Positions 11,101-23,225 of a DNA stretch of 64,000 nucleotides are shown here, piece after piece. Both the position numbers and the translations under genes were made by a program. Under the pieces are notes generated by a model. The model was not told the origin of the DNA. It ran no database searches and saw only the letters and a list, made by a program, of their open reading frames with translations. How positions within the stretch are numbered: position 1 is the first letter of the stretch; every line of letters begins with the position of its first letter. Location of the stretch: the NCBI GenBank assembly GCA_026686845.1, contig JAIVEN010000007.1:35523001-35587000 (forward strand), given 5' to 3'. The stretch is from Adenanthera pavonina. Lineage: Eukaryota; Streptophyta; Magnoliopsida; Fabales; Fabaceae.

Positions 11101-13765
11101 TCTATGTATGCTTAAGGGTAATTATAAAGTAAAGCTCCATTTTGCTGAGGTAATGTATTCTAATGACCAGACATTTAGCAGCCTTGGTGTGCGCATATTC
11201 GATGTTTCAATTCAAGTGAGTGACAAAGAAACATACTTTGTTAGATTGTTTCAATTGCTTCTTACATCTTTATCATACGTTGTGTCTAGTTTTAGCAAAA
11301 AACTAAAGTTTTGAAGCTAAGGATTTCGTACTGCATTTTTGAAGGGTTTTAAATACCTGAAAGATTTTAACATTGCAAAGGAAGCTGGTGGAATTGGTAA
11401 GCGCATCACTAGGGAATTTGATGTTGATGTGAATGATACCACCTTGGAAATCCATTTATATTGGGCAGGGAAAGGCACTACTGCAATTCCCAATAGAGGT
11501 GTATATGGACCTTTAATATCTGCTATCACTGTGACCCCAAGTAAGCATTTCTTACATTTTGAACTTCCTAATTTCTTATAAACTAGCTTGATGTCGTGTA
11601 ATGTAAGCATTTATTCTTGGTTGTAGACTTCAAAGTTCCTTCAAAAAGGTTGTCTGTTGGAGCTATCATTGGAATTGTGGTTGGATCATGTGTTTTCCTC
11701 GTACTAGTACTCATTATTCTCCGAAAGAAGGGTTTCCTTGGTGGAAGGGATCCAAAAGACAGAGGTAATATTGGAGTCCAAAATAAACTATTTTTGGCTC
11801 TCATAATTAAGGTTTTGCTAATAAAAAGGTTAATTTTGCTTGTGGTCAAGAATGTGGATGAATATGATTTAAAGAATCGCATATCTTCAAAGAGATTGAA
11901 AGGCGATAATTTCTTAACATGTGGTTTTGGTTTCTTCATCCTAGGCCAAATTAAAACTATGTTGCGTTAATTTTGGCACTCCCTTTGCCTTTCTTCCTTC
12001 TTTCGTTTGCTTACACTTATTCCCCTTTTGGTGTTGCAGAACTTTTAGATCTTAAGACAGGTTATTTTTCTCTAAGGCAGATTAAAACAGCCACCAATAA
12101 CTTCAACCCAACAAATAAGATAGGAGAAGGAGGTTTTGGGCCTGTGTATAAGGTAACATGACATTTTGAAATATTAGAGCATGGCACTTATGCAAAAGAT
12201 GCTGATTTAGATTGCTTTGTGATAGGGTGTGCTGTCAGACGGTGTTGTCATTGCTGTTAAACAGCTTTCTTCCAAGTCAAAGCAAGGAAACCGTGAATTT
12301 GTTAATGAAATAGGAATGATATCTGCTTTGCAACATCCAAATCTTGTGAAGCTTTATGGCTGTTGCATCGAAGGAAATCAGTTGTTGCTTATATATGAAT
12401 ACATGGAAAACAATAGTCTTGCTCGAGCACTTTTTGGTAAACGCTTCATGGACATCTTGTATGTGTAAATTCCCACTTCTGAATTGTAATGTAACTAAAA
12501 GACACTTTCTTTTCCCTTCGTTTTCTTAATTTTTAGGCCATGAAGAACGAAGGATACACTTGGATTGGCCGACAAGAGCGAAGATTTGTCAGGGGATAGC
12601 AAGGGGATTAGCTTATCTTCATGAGGAATCAAGGTTGAAAATAGTACATAGGGACATTAAGGCAACAAACATCTTACTTGATAAGGATTTGAATGCCAAA
12701 ATCTCTGACTTTGGTTTAGCAAAGCTTGATGAAGAAGAGAATACCCATATCAGCACCCGAATAGCTGGAACAATGTCGGTATTATGCCATATTAAATTCT
12801 ATACTTGATTGACATTATCATAAATTTTATCTTTGGCATGCACTAGCTTGCTCTATGATATATGATCTAACTATCGCACTAAGCCAAACTCATTTTAATC
12901 ATCCTAGAAACATCAATATTTCATATTGGTTTAGTAAAATCACTTATTGTTGATATTGCTTGTTATCTTTTCAGTGGTTACATGGCTCCTGAATATGCAA
13001 TGAGAGGTTACTTAACTGACAAAGCGGATATTTATAGTTTCGGAGTAGTTGCTTTGGAGATTGTTAGTGGAAAGAGCAACACAAATTATAGACCAAAGGA
13101 TGAGTTTGTTTATCTTCTTGATTGGGTAAATTAATTTTTTCTTTTTGCTCTGAGTTTCTAATATGCACTTTTCAAGAGCATTTACGTGCATATTACTTCA
13201 CTCCCTTTGTCATCTTAAAAATTTAAACAGTACTAACATTATTTTCATAATTAAATAATGTGCCCAGCTTAATTTACTTAAAAACAAAAAAGGTGGTCTA
13301 GCTACAGTTTCATTTTCTTTTTTAGTATTTTTGGTAAAATCTTCATTGATTCATCTTTGCATGCCATTGAAGGCCTATGTTCTGCAAGAGCAAGGAAACC
13401 TCTTGGAACTGGTGGATCTGCATCTTGGTTCAAGCTACTCCAAAGATGAGGCCAAGCGAATGTTGAACTTAGCTCTCTTGTGTACCAACCCATCTCCCAC
13501 TCTCAGACCATCCATGTTATCTGTAGTGAGCATGCTTGACGGAAAAACTCCAATCCAAGCACCAATAATAAAGTGCAAAGACTCAAGCCAGGATCAGGAT
13601 GCTAGGTTCAAAGCCTTTGAGATGCTATCACATGACAGCCAGACGTCTATCTCTGAAGGTAGTATGGAGCAAAGAGGCAAGTCAATGGCTGGACGAGGGG
13701 TTGACGACTCAATGTCTGTTCCGAGCAGAGATGATTATTTTTCTTCTTCCAGTAGGCTTCTTTGA
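5193..13765 (+). CDS. LRR-malectin receptor-like Ser/Thr kinase (LRR-VIII-2), intact copy
   Basis: Predicted plasma-membrane receptor kinase, about 1005 residues. Twenty-four exons join in frame: 5193-5307, 7607-7781, 8283-8354, 8471-8539, 8626-8697, 8786-8857, 9057-9128, 9237-9308, 9411-9482, 9591-9665, 9761-9832, 10017-10085, 10239-10304, 10424-10483, 10574-10612, 10708-10754, 10857-11215, 11345-11540, 11627-11764, 12040-12152, 12226-12436, 12537-12774, 12975-13125, 13373-13765. A signal peptide covers about residues 1-31; the start was chosen for it. The roughly 72-nt exons each carry one LRR (to about residue 378). Malectin-like sequence spans about 407-591 and a transmembrane helix about 604-623. 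Kinase motifs are complete: GEGGFG 666-671, Lys687, HRD 783-785, DFG 803-805, APE 829-831, so it should be an active RD kinase. Relatives include Arabidopsis At1g53430 and At1g07650. The ligand is not predictable. Exon 22 uses the unusual donor GTCGGT. Confidence 0.9.
8213..8243. repeat. AT microsatellite in intron 2
   Basis: A TA-rich dinucleotide run lies shortly before exon 3. The second kinase copy has a TA run at the matching place (about 25,818-25,841), so the repeat predates the duplication. Confidence 0.7.
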
Positions 13766-14219
13766 GGTTAATATTGTGTATGATTAGTTCATAAGTGAGG
13801 AAGAAAACTTGCATATATGTATTTTTCAGTTTTTTTGTAAAGGACTAAACATGAATAGTAAAGTGATAGATGCATCCAATCTCAAGGAAAAGCCCTTGAA
13901 ATCATATATACCAAGCACTAAAGTGTAGAGAAGATTGTTCATTTATCTGGCTGTAATTTTCATATGTTCATCTTTTCAAGATGGTAATCAGTTTCTGTCT
14001 CATAGCTCCAACTGGTTAATTTGGCATCTATGGACGTTGTTAATATTGCATCCGTCAAGGTATTAAGATTTACGCAAAGGGTTTGGCCTCTGTTCTCATT
14101 AACAATTTCTTGTTAGTAATTGTAATCTGCTTTACTTGTTAGAACAATATAATACTTGCGCCAAACAACTGATAAATATATAATATATTGTACTAAACTA
14201 TACATTCATCTTAGAAAAT
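13766..14219. other. 3' flank of the intact receptor kinase
   Basis: No gene here. The stretch resembles 31,316-31,790 behind the second kinase copy, so it belongs to the duplicated unit and probably includes the 3' untranslated region. I saw no clear polyadenylation signal that I would defend. Confidence 0.5.
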
Positions 14220-14935
14220 ATGGAACAGATGGTACCCAACACTGGAAGCCATTAAAATTCAATGCCACTATGTATCTGAACAGAGAAAGAAGGTCGCCCA
14301 ACATTGGAGAGGGGCATTAACTCTCAAAACCAAACCCGAGCTCCCTACATTTCCATTCCACTTCGATCTTCCAATCTGAACACACAACACAAGACATATA
14401 ACTGAGCTAAGAAACAACCATAGTTTGACAAACGCATGTCAGAACACAAACAAGGTAAAAGAAAAGAGCAGCTGGGGAAGGTATGCTTTTAAAACAGCAA
14501 TAAACCACATAATATGCTGCCCTTCTTACTAAATAAATGAACAAATGATTATTTTTTAACCATTTTTTCTCTTTAGAAACTTATCAGAAGTCGGTTGAAA
14601 AATTAAAACTGGCTTGACACCTGGAAGGAGTTCAAGGAGGAAGCCACTTCAGTGCGTGGCATGTACTGTGCTTGACGCGCTCTCTGTCTATCTCTCTCTC
14701 CCTCTTTTTTAAATTAAAAAAAAAAAGGAATGAGTCACATCACGTTCTCCGTACGTGGATTTGCACCATGCATGGAATGGGGACCCAGTTAAGGGATGGT
14801 ATTGCATGCACCTAGAATCATGAACAATAATATTACAGAATGTAATTTAATTCTATTAGACCCAATTTTCACATTAGAAAACCACCAAAGGGAGCCCTGC
14901 TAAAGTTGAAAAACAAGAACTGCTTGCTTGAAACC
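14220..14935 (-). pseudogene. Dead duplicate of the TGD4-like gene's last exon and part of its last intron
   Basis: The block matches 33,145-33,722 closely. Within it, 14,252-14,375 (minus strand) corresponds to the last exon of the TGD4-like gene at 33,183-33,308, including the acceptor AG and the end of the reading frame. It is 124 nt instead of 126: two bases are missing near 14,310, which shifts the frame. Similarity continues through the last intron and stops at about 14,935, just short of where the penultimate exon would begin. An unmatched stretch of roughly 140 bp at about 14,640-14,790 contains CT-rich and A-rich runs. No other exon of that gene is nearby, so nothing functional is expected. 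The simplest reading is that this piece travelled with the tandem duplication of the receptor kinase. Confidence 0.85.
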
Positions 14936-17601
14936 TAGGACTTCTTAAAATTTTATATATTTTAGTTTTTTAATGATTGGTGATTAGTGATGCAACTATT
15001 TGTGCTATAAATTTATCAAGTAATTAAGAAATTATTAAAAAGGTAAAAACTGTAAATCTACATATAATCTATATAAAAAATTTTAACAAGCCACACTATT
15101 TATTTATAAGCCATTAATAATGTGGTTTACTTTAGATTCTACATAAAGCATAGATCCATAATTTAATTTCTATTGAAAAATATTTTAAAGGAGATAAAAG
15201 AAAAAAAGGCCGAGTATGCAATCCATAACTATTGAAAGTTATATTGTTCGTAACTCTAAATAAATAATGTGAGTTGTGTGTGTGTAAACATATGTCTAAT
15301 TGTCTATATTAATATTAGGAGAAGACATTAAAATATTATATCATTAACTTGCTTCTTGTTCGTCTCGTCTAGATTATGATGGATTATTATACTAACAGTA
15401 CGACTTTTAATAGATTATGAGTATGTGTGTATTTAAGGTTTCTTATGAATAATATGACTTTCAAAGTTTCAATAGCTTCTATACATACATACATACATAT
15501 ATATATATATATTTGATACATACATATATACATATTGATATTGATTAGGACAGGCATTATGTCGTTAACTATCTCCTTGTTCATCTGCTGGTCAGACAAT
15601 GAAGGATTATCATGAAAGACTTGGACGACCCTAGAGTTATCGAATCACATATATACTTGTGGGCTTCTCTTTTCTTTGAATTATTATATTTTCACTGGTT
15701 GATATATTTTAATTACAATGTCAAAGCAATATAGTTGAGGAGAAAAAAAATTAACAACCCTTCCAATGGATTGACATGTCTAGCATCTTATGAAATTATG
15801 TAGAGATAATCCTTTGTGTTTGTGTTCATTTTTCTTTTTATTTTCTTTCATTCAGTATATTAACATGTTTTCTTTTTCAACACAATTTAAGCATAATTTT
15901 CTAGAGAAAATATATTTATTCTTTTCTTTCATATTCGACTATAAGCATCTCTCATCGTTAGTAGAGACTAATCTTAGGATATAAAGGATAAATGATATAA
16001 TGCTTTCAATTAGATTTATTTTATATACAAAAGTTGAAAATAAAATCTCTAACCATTTTTACTTAAGGAACAAAAGTTCTACCATTCATACCAACTTATG
16101 TTGGTAAAAAATATATTTATTCCACTTGTGTTGACCAAATTTTATTTTATTTTATTATTTTTTCCACAAATTGTGATAGGTTAAAAATTAAGGACGGTGT
16201 TTTGCTAAAGAAAAATTTAAGGATGATGCACTTTTAAAGTTTTGTTATTTATTATTGATTTTAGGAACGATTTTTCCTCATATAAATATTTGTTGAATAT
16301 TAATAATAAATAAAAAAGTAATATTCATGAAAATAGATAAGAAAAATCTTTAAATGAGGAATATAATAAAATATAAATAACATAATAGATTTTGATGTGT
16401 GTGTAGTTAACAAGTGAACTCTTTTTAATTAAAAAAATTGTTAACATATACTCCTAAGTCCTAATATTTAAATTTTATTTTCAATTTTTTTCTATTATTT
16501 ATTTTAGATATGATTTTAATGATATGAATATTTATTGAATCTTTATATTAAATAATAGATAAAAGTCATAAGTAAAATAAATAATATCAAATAAATGAAA
16601 AAAAAAATCTGAATTCACATATCATAACATAAAGAATACATTAATAAAAAAACATTAACCTCATTTTAAAGATGATAGATAATGAATATCTTCATATTAT
16701 AAGAAGAAAGCACACAATAAGGTGTAGCCAAATTGTTTAGCTATAAGCAAGATAAGAGAGTAAGTTAATTAACCTATCTAATATCACTTACTAACATATT
16801 TAATATAAATTATCAATATATTTAATGAAAGTTATAATAAACGGCTCTATTCATTAGTGATGAATAGTGCAATATGTAATGTAGAAGTCTATCCTTTGTT
16901 ATAAGTATAATATACGTGTTGATCTATATTCAATATAAACATATAAGCATTCGCCAAAATACATATAAATCACTTACTATAACTTATACACATATATGAT
17001 ATTGATATTGCTTAGAAGAAGGCATTATGTCGTTAACTAGATCCTTCTTCACCTAGCCCAGACTATGAGGAATTAATTAAAATTACTCCCTTTGGTTTTA
17101 AATATAAAACTCATTTTAGAATATGAGATAGTAGTTATTATGTATTATAAAAAATGTCCCTATTTAATTTATGAAAAAAAGAAAGAAAAATAAATTCAAT
17201 AAGAGTAATTTTAAAAAAATAATATGATTTTTTAAAAAATTAAGATAACTAACTAATTTTAATTTCTATTTTTAATTTGTATGAATCAGTTATAAAGGTG
17301 TATTATGAAAGACTTGGACCCTAAAGTTAGATTGAATCACACATACTTGCGTACGTGCTTATGATCTTATCCTTGAATTTTATTAATTTTCACTGATATC
17401 AACCTATTGATATATTTTAATTACAATGTCAAAGTAATATACCTTCAATATTTGGCATGACATGTATTGCATGTTACGGAATACGTACACATAATCTATC
17501 TTTTAATAACTACAATTGCTTTAACGTATCATTCCCTCTCCTCTCCTTGGTTTTTTGTGTTTGTCTTGTGTTTATTTATTTAATTTTTTCATTCAGCATT
17601 A
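14936..17601. repeat. Gene-free AT-rich stretch with three diverged repeat units
   Basis: No gene was seen. A unit of about 75 bp built around GGCATTATGTCGTTAACT appears three times, at about 15,311-15,390, 15,538-15,620 and 16,998-17,080. Copies two and three continue to be similar afterwards (15,612-15,740 and 17,293-17,440). They share ATGAAAGACTTGGAC and TTGATATATTTTAATTACAA. In copy three about 210 bp of extra AT-rich sequence starting CTCCCTTTGGTTTTAAATAT at about 17,085 splits the unit and may be a Stowaway-like insertion. A CATA/TA microsatellite lies at 15,482-15,513. Confidence 0.55.
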
Positions 17602-17854
17602 CTTCCTTCAATCTTTAATATAAAATTTTTTAATACAAATTAATAATATGAGTTAAAATTAGTTAACTATCTCGATCTTTTAAAAATTACATTATTTTTT
17701 TAAAATTACCCTTAATTGAATTTCTTTTTTTTTTCTCTCATCAATTAAATAGGGATATTTTTTTACAATATATGATAAATATTGCTTTATATTTTAAAAA
17801 GAATTCTATATTTAAAATTAAGATAAAATATTTTATATTTAAGATAAGAAAGAG
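17602..17854. mobile_element. Stowaway-type MITE
   Basis: About 253 bp flanked by TA on both sides. The left end CTTCCTTCAATCTTTAATAT and the reverse-complemented right end CTCTTTCTTATCTTAAATAT are similar terminal inverted repeats. The interior is AT-rich with no open frame. TA target sites and CT(C/T)CCTT-like ends are typical of Stowaway elements, which are mobilised by Tc1/mariner transposases. Confidence 0.6.
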
Positions 17855-18769
17855 TAACTACTTCTAAACAACACAAGTGGATGCCTGTCTTGGAGAATGG
17901 CGAAAAGAGGAAGGAAAATAATTGGAAAGGAAGAGGTGAAATTACCGAAAGTTATATCTTATGGGATAGTCGTGCATTTTAACAATTTTTATCTGATATG
18001 GCAAGATCCTGTCCATTAATGCATTTAACGCTCAGGATCATTCTCCTTCACCACCCATCTTACATCCGCACTTCAACTTCTTAGAAATTTCCCACTTCTA
18101 AAATTCAGATCTTCGTCTAAATGGTTACTATATATTTACTTTGATAAACATTTCTAAAGCAATGACTATATATTTTAAGAGTAATTTAGGTAAAAAAAGA
18201 AGAAGAAGATATATATTTTAAAAAGCGATGACTGGACATTAAAATGTAGATTCGTATAGTTTATCCCCATTTTTAGTCTGACCCCTATAACTTCTAATGC
18301 TTGCAGGCCCTTCTATAAAATTTATAACAAAATGTAGTGTGAACCGTGTAATTATTTCTCAAACCCTATAAACTACGCGGAAAGTTCACCTAATTAAACT
18401 ATTAAACAAAATAAACAATCATTTATTTTTATATATTAGATTTTCTATATCAATATATTTATATATTTGGAAGGAAAGTTTATTGTTTCTTTTTTTTTTA
18501 TATATACAAAAATTTTATTTCTTTTCTCTTACAATACAAATACACAGTGGCATAGCCATGCTTTTGTGAGGGAAGGCAAATGCACCTCCTCACTTTGGAG
18601 AAAAATACAAGTAGATTTGATAATTTTTCTGTTATACACCCATTATCCATGAGAGCCAGACTTTAGAACCCTGTGTGAACTAAAATTTTTAAACTTCTAA
18701 AATTACTTGATAAAAAAGAACTTCGAAAATTACCTTACTTACAAAACTTTTTATAAATTATCCGCCAAG

Positions 18770-19335
18770 GTGGCCGAGCTTGTCTGAAGGAGGTTCTGCA
18801 TCAACTTAAATGCCTTCTTTTCTGGGATGATTTATCCGGAACCACAGATCTCTAAGATCCATTCTTCCACACCAAGACCTTGGGTCTCACTGGCCTCTTC
18901 GCGAAGGGTGTACAGTGTTTGGATAATATACTTAAAGACCACAGTTTTTTATCAACTCTGTCGAAGCAACAAGGTCCAAAGGTTTTATGGGAAAGAAACT
19001 TAAGGGGTGTGTTGTGCATCAGAAAAAAAGGTGTATAAAAAAACGTCAAGTGTTTGAATTAAAATTTACATAATCAATTCTAAGTAGTGTACGTACAGCC
19101 TTGTGGGAATTCATCAAAATGATATTACCTCCAATGGCTCAACCAGACTAAGTTCCTCCACACTATCCCTCCTGGCAGTAATGTGCTCTCTCGAGATATT
19201 TACTCCCTTATCGAAATGTTCAGCTCAGTTTCCTTGTTTGTAATTCCTTTTTCTTGTTCGTTTTGTAGGTCACAGGCTGCTAACTCCTACTGTTTCTGTA
19301 TTGATGCACTGTTCCAATATGCTTATTAATATATA
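18770..19335 (+). pseudogene. Possible coding relic, perhaps of a retroelement
   Basis: Two stretches look less AT-rich and more protein-like than their surroundings. From about 18,858 to 19,036 one plus frame is open and contains TKTLGLTGLFAKGVQCLDNI. From about 19,160 to 19,330 another frame reads SRDIYSLIEMFSS and later a Cys-Arg-Ser and DALFQ. That second part resembles the end of an RNase H domain of a plant LINE. The first part I cannot assign. The frames do not join and there are stops between them. A minus-strand frame across 18,852-19,049 is also open, so strand is not certain. Confidence 0.35.
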
Positions 19336-21000
19336 TAATTGTTATTTAGATTAAAAAAAAGTTCGACACAGTAAATTATTTCATAGATGAAAACAAACCA
19401 TAAAATTAAAACAGAAGAAGAGTAAATATATAATTTATTTTAAATGAAAAAAAGAAATAAATTAAATTGGAGAAAAATTTGAAAAGGCGTTGGCACAGCC
19501 CTTCTGTCTCTTCCACATATTAATTTATGTCCTTTGATGCAAAGCCATATCTCTGTTACAAGGAATGGAACTTTGAAGTGTAGAAGAAAAAGAGATTGAA
19601 GAAAAGATTGTGCACAAGTCTTCAAGGCGTAGGTAACACTTTCCTTTAAGCTTAATTTGCCCCCACCAATTTTCAAATCTTGGGTACAACTTGGGTTAGT
19701 GACTAATTTCCTGCAGAATACAATGAAGATCCTTAAGTAGGTGTTGTACTTTCAAAACTCAAGTTTAGACAACAATGACTTTTACAAAGTGATAATTTAC
19801 TTTTATCTTTTGTGCACTAAAGATAAAGGCAAATGAGTTTGTATATGTTAAAACAAGTGTGGATGAATGAAAATTGGAATTATCTATCAAATGATGGAAT
19901 ATTGTGAACTATTTATAGGGAATGAAAAGGTACCTCTTGAAGCAACATGACTCTTTCAATAAAAGAACACATACATTAATTAATGTATGTTCATTGTAAT
20001 AATTCATGAATCTAAATAAAAAGCTATTTCCTTTCATATGATTAATGTATATTCATTGTAATGATTCATGAATCTAGGTAGAAGTCACATCCTTTCATAT
20101 TTCATAAATATTGTGATTTTCCATAAATCATCTCAATAGTCATCATTAATTCATGAATCCTTTAAGAGACACATTTTTATTTTAAAAACTTTCTCACAAT
20201 CTCTACCACGGTAATGTTCAGAGGTGGCATTGCTATTGCGGATCCGTCTTTTGCAACCGATTAACCTCTCGAGTTTTGGAAGGAACTTCGCTAATGGTGA
20301 GAATAAAAGAGCTGAACACAGATTTTACGACATTTTAGCTCGACATTAGTTTTTCTTTCTTTTTTTTTTACAAAAAAAATATGGTATAACAGTAAATTCC
20401 GATATACCATGATTTTTGAATGTTTATCCAAATAACCTCTTAATATTGCAAATGTAATATACAAAAGCATGCTTCTAGTCCTTAAAAAAAAAAGAGAAGC
20501 AACAACTCAGAGACCAACAAGATCCGATATAGTTGATTAAATAATTGTGTTTCTTAAACATATTATTCAAGATTAAATTCTTGACTATTTGTATATGAAA
20601 AAAATCTTGTTAGGTAAAATCCATTTTGATAATATCTATATTTTAAAAGAATTAATTTTTTCTACTATCAGTTAAAGGATATTTTTAATGATCATGGAAA
20701 AAAAAAATCAAGGTTTATTGGGGCTTCCAAGTTCCAACCCTTATCCAAATAAGCACAAAGGGTCTTCTATTACAATTCTCCTAAATATATAATTAATTTT
20801 AATGTATGAGTTGATTGTCAGTTATTATTTTCTTAAAAATTAGTAAATGGCTCTTGCCTCCGCCACTACAAATAAATCATATATACACATACTGTGTGTA
20901 TATATATTTGTAAATAATTGATTATTTTCTTACCCACGAGTAGTAAAAAAAAAAAATCATCGTTATCAAAAGGCCTTTTAATTCTATTACCCTCTTTTCA
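19336..21000. other. Gene-free AT-rich stretch
   Basis: No gene is supported. A direct repeat of about 60 bp lies at 19,982-20,101. Ahead of it is the palindrome ACATACATTAATTAATGTATGT at about 19,969-19,990. The minus-strand open frame at 19,440-19,676 shows no family features. Confidence 0.5.
19982..20101. repeat. Two-unit direct repeat, about 60 bp per unit
   Basis: Both units contain TTCATTGTAAT, ATTCATGAATCTA and CCTTTCATAT in the same order and spacing. A fragment of a third unit (AATTCATGAATCCT) follows near 20,147. No function is apparent. Confidence 0.65.
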
Positions 21001-21377
21001 CTTCATGTCCGAATCCCAAATTTTGACCGTTCTTTGAAACTTGCTCACTCTCCTTCCTCCCAGTAAATCCTTCTTTCGCTAATTTCCCTCTGCCCCTTTG
21101 TTTCTGTTTCTCGTCTTGGAAAGGAGTAATTGCCATGTCAACCTCCAAAACTTTCCTCTGTTTTCTTCTTCGGATTTCTGCTTATTTGTCTCTTCTCAGA
21201 TTTTCCTTCCAACGCTCAACTTATCCCTCAAGATGAAGGTACTTTTTCCATTACTGGTCTCTGCTTTTAAATTCGGAATGTAGTTTTAAATAGATAGCTT
21301 AAAATAAAGACAAAAATGGAAGGATGATTTTAAATAGAAATGGTTTACTAGTGCAAGTTGGTTTCAAAAAGTTTAAG

Positions 21378-21770
21378 TGCATGTTTGATTATCCGTTTTG
21401 AAAAAAAAAAACTATGATTAAAAATCATGATTTTTTAAAAAATGTGTTTGGTCAAATACAAGTGAAACACAAACTGACTTTTTGAAAAATGAAAAGTGGG
21501 TTAAACTGTAGTTTTGGAAAAGAAGGAGAAAAGTTATTTTTTTTAACAAAACGTGGGTTTTGAAAAAGGATAAACAAATTTATTCTATATTATACATTTA
21601 AAAGTATTTTTAACCCCTATTATACAAACAGATTTTTTGTCAAACTTACTTTTATAAAAAAAATATCCAAACATAACAACTTCCAACAAATTTACTTTAT
21701 ATAAATTTTATTTTTATAAATTTTATTTATTTTAACTTAATTTTACAAAATAGAGAATCAAACGAGCCCT
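21378..21770. mobile_element. Harbinger-like MITE in pseudogene intron 1
   Basis: About 393 bp with inverted ends TGCATGTTTGATT and (reverse-complemented right end) GGGCTCGTTTGATT, flanked by TAA on each side. The interior matches, in opposite orientation, the element inside exon 2 of the same pseudogene at 24,660-25,050. Three-base TAA-type target sites suggest the PIF/Harbinger (Tourist) group. It encodes no transposase. Confidence 0.65.
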
Positions 21771-21985
21771 AAATTTACTTCTCTTTTTCCAAAACCCATA
21801 TTTTGTTAAAAAAAAAGTAAATTTTCTCCTTCTTTTCCAAAATCACAGTTTAACCTATTTTTTATTTTTTAAAAAGTCAATTTATATTTAACTTATATTT
21901 AATTAAATATTTAAAAAATTATGATTAAAAATCATGATTTCTTTTCGTAAAAGGAAAAGCACACATGCACATAATGATTGGGAGA
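21771..21985. mobile_element. Half of a second, inverted MITE of the same family
   Basis: Directly after the full element comes about 210 bp matching the right half of the exon-2 element (24,840-25,045). It is therefore inverted relative to its neighbour. Together they make a long inverted repeat that could fold into a hairpin if transcribed. Confidence 0.6.
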
Positions 21986-22832
21986 ACTCTACCCCCTGTC
22001 AAAGTCCAAAAGCCATCTACGATTATATATTTTAAACTAGTCATCACGGTTATGTGAATGCAAAAACCATTTTTTTCTTTTCTGGGATTTTCTGTTTTAA
22101 TTGTCAGGGTTTTGAAAGTTGGATTAGTGCTTTACGTTGGTATTATTTTTTTTCTTTAAAAATTATCACAAGATTTTTCTTTTTTTCTGAACCAACACTA
22201 AATGAAAAAGATCACCAAACACGATGGAATTATCTCAAGTTGAATGAATCTATGGACTCTAGGATAGGAAAATAGACAAGTTCAACTAGCTTAAAATTAT
22301 TCTAGAAATTAATTTATCACAAGTTAGATTACTTTTCATCTTGCTTAAAATGACTCTGATTGTGTAGCTGCTCCGTTCTGCTGCCACAACCATAACCCTA
22401 TTATTTATTTTTTACAAATAAATAATAATAATGAAAAATTTAGACGATGGACGATTTAAATTTTTGTCGGTACTTTGTTGATCAAGTCGTGTCTTGAGGA
22501 TATCAATATTGGAAAGAGTTTTGCATGGTTACATGAAAAGTTGAATACTTGAATTTTTATTAGTGTCACGTTATTACTTGCCCACAATGCATGACTTGGT
22601 CGGACTACATAAAAAAGGTGGAAAAAAGAAATGAAGGAATCGATCTTAGTAAATAATAAATATATATGACGGTTTTTAACTCTGAAACTTCAAATCAGGG
22701 GCATGCCGGCATTGACGTATATATCTTAAGCTTCATCTTTTTTTTTTTCTTTTCGGATCCAAGGAACTAAACAAAGATAGAGTTAATAATTGTGGGAGCA
22801 AAGTGAAATCTCATATTGCTCCTTAATGTAAT

Positions 22833-22917
22833 GTAAAGTTTTTACATTACCATTTATCAAAAAAAAAAGTTTTTACATTACCATTTATCAAAAAAAAAAG
22901 TTTTTACATTACCATGT
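22833..22917. repeat. Minisatellite, about 34-bp unit, 2.5 copies
   Basis: The unit AAGTTTTTACATTACCATTT plus ATCAAAAAAAA is repeated head to tail in intron 1 of the kinase pseudogene. The first unit overlaps a short inverted repeat, AATGTAAA and TTTACATT. Confidence 0.8.
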
Positions 22918-23225
22918 GGATGCATTTAGTTGCATTTTTGTGTGTGATAATCAACTTTACATTTTGATTACATAAAATCTTGTTAATCCCTCCAGTTTTA
23001 TTTATATGAAAAAAATATCTCACAAGTATTAAAAAAAATAGTTTTAATTAGTTAAAATTAATTAATTCATCTCATATTTTAAATTTATCTGAAAATTATT
23101 TATACTTAATTTAATACTAATTTAAATTACTAATACATTTATCTTTCTCTCACAACTTAATGAAGTGTAATTTTGGAAAAAAATAATGCACCATTAACGC
23201 TTCTTTTTTCCCATACATTTATAGT

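Noticed and set aside
11583..11939. Minus-strand frame of 118 codons opposite the transmembrane exon
   Set aside because: It is antisense to a clearly coding exon and shows no protein family features.
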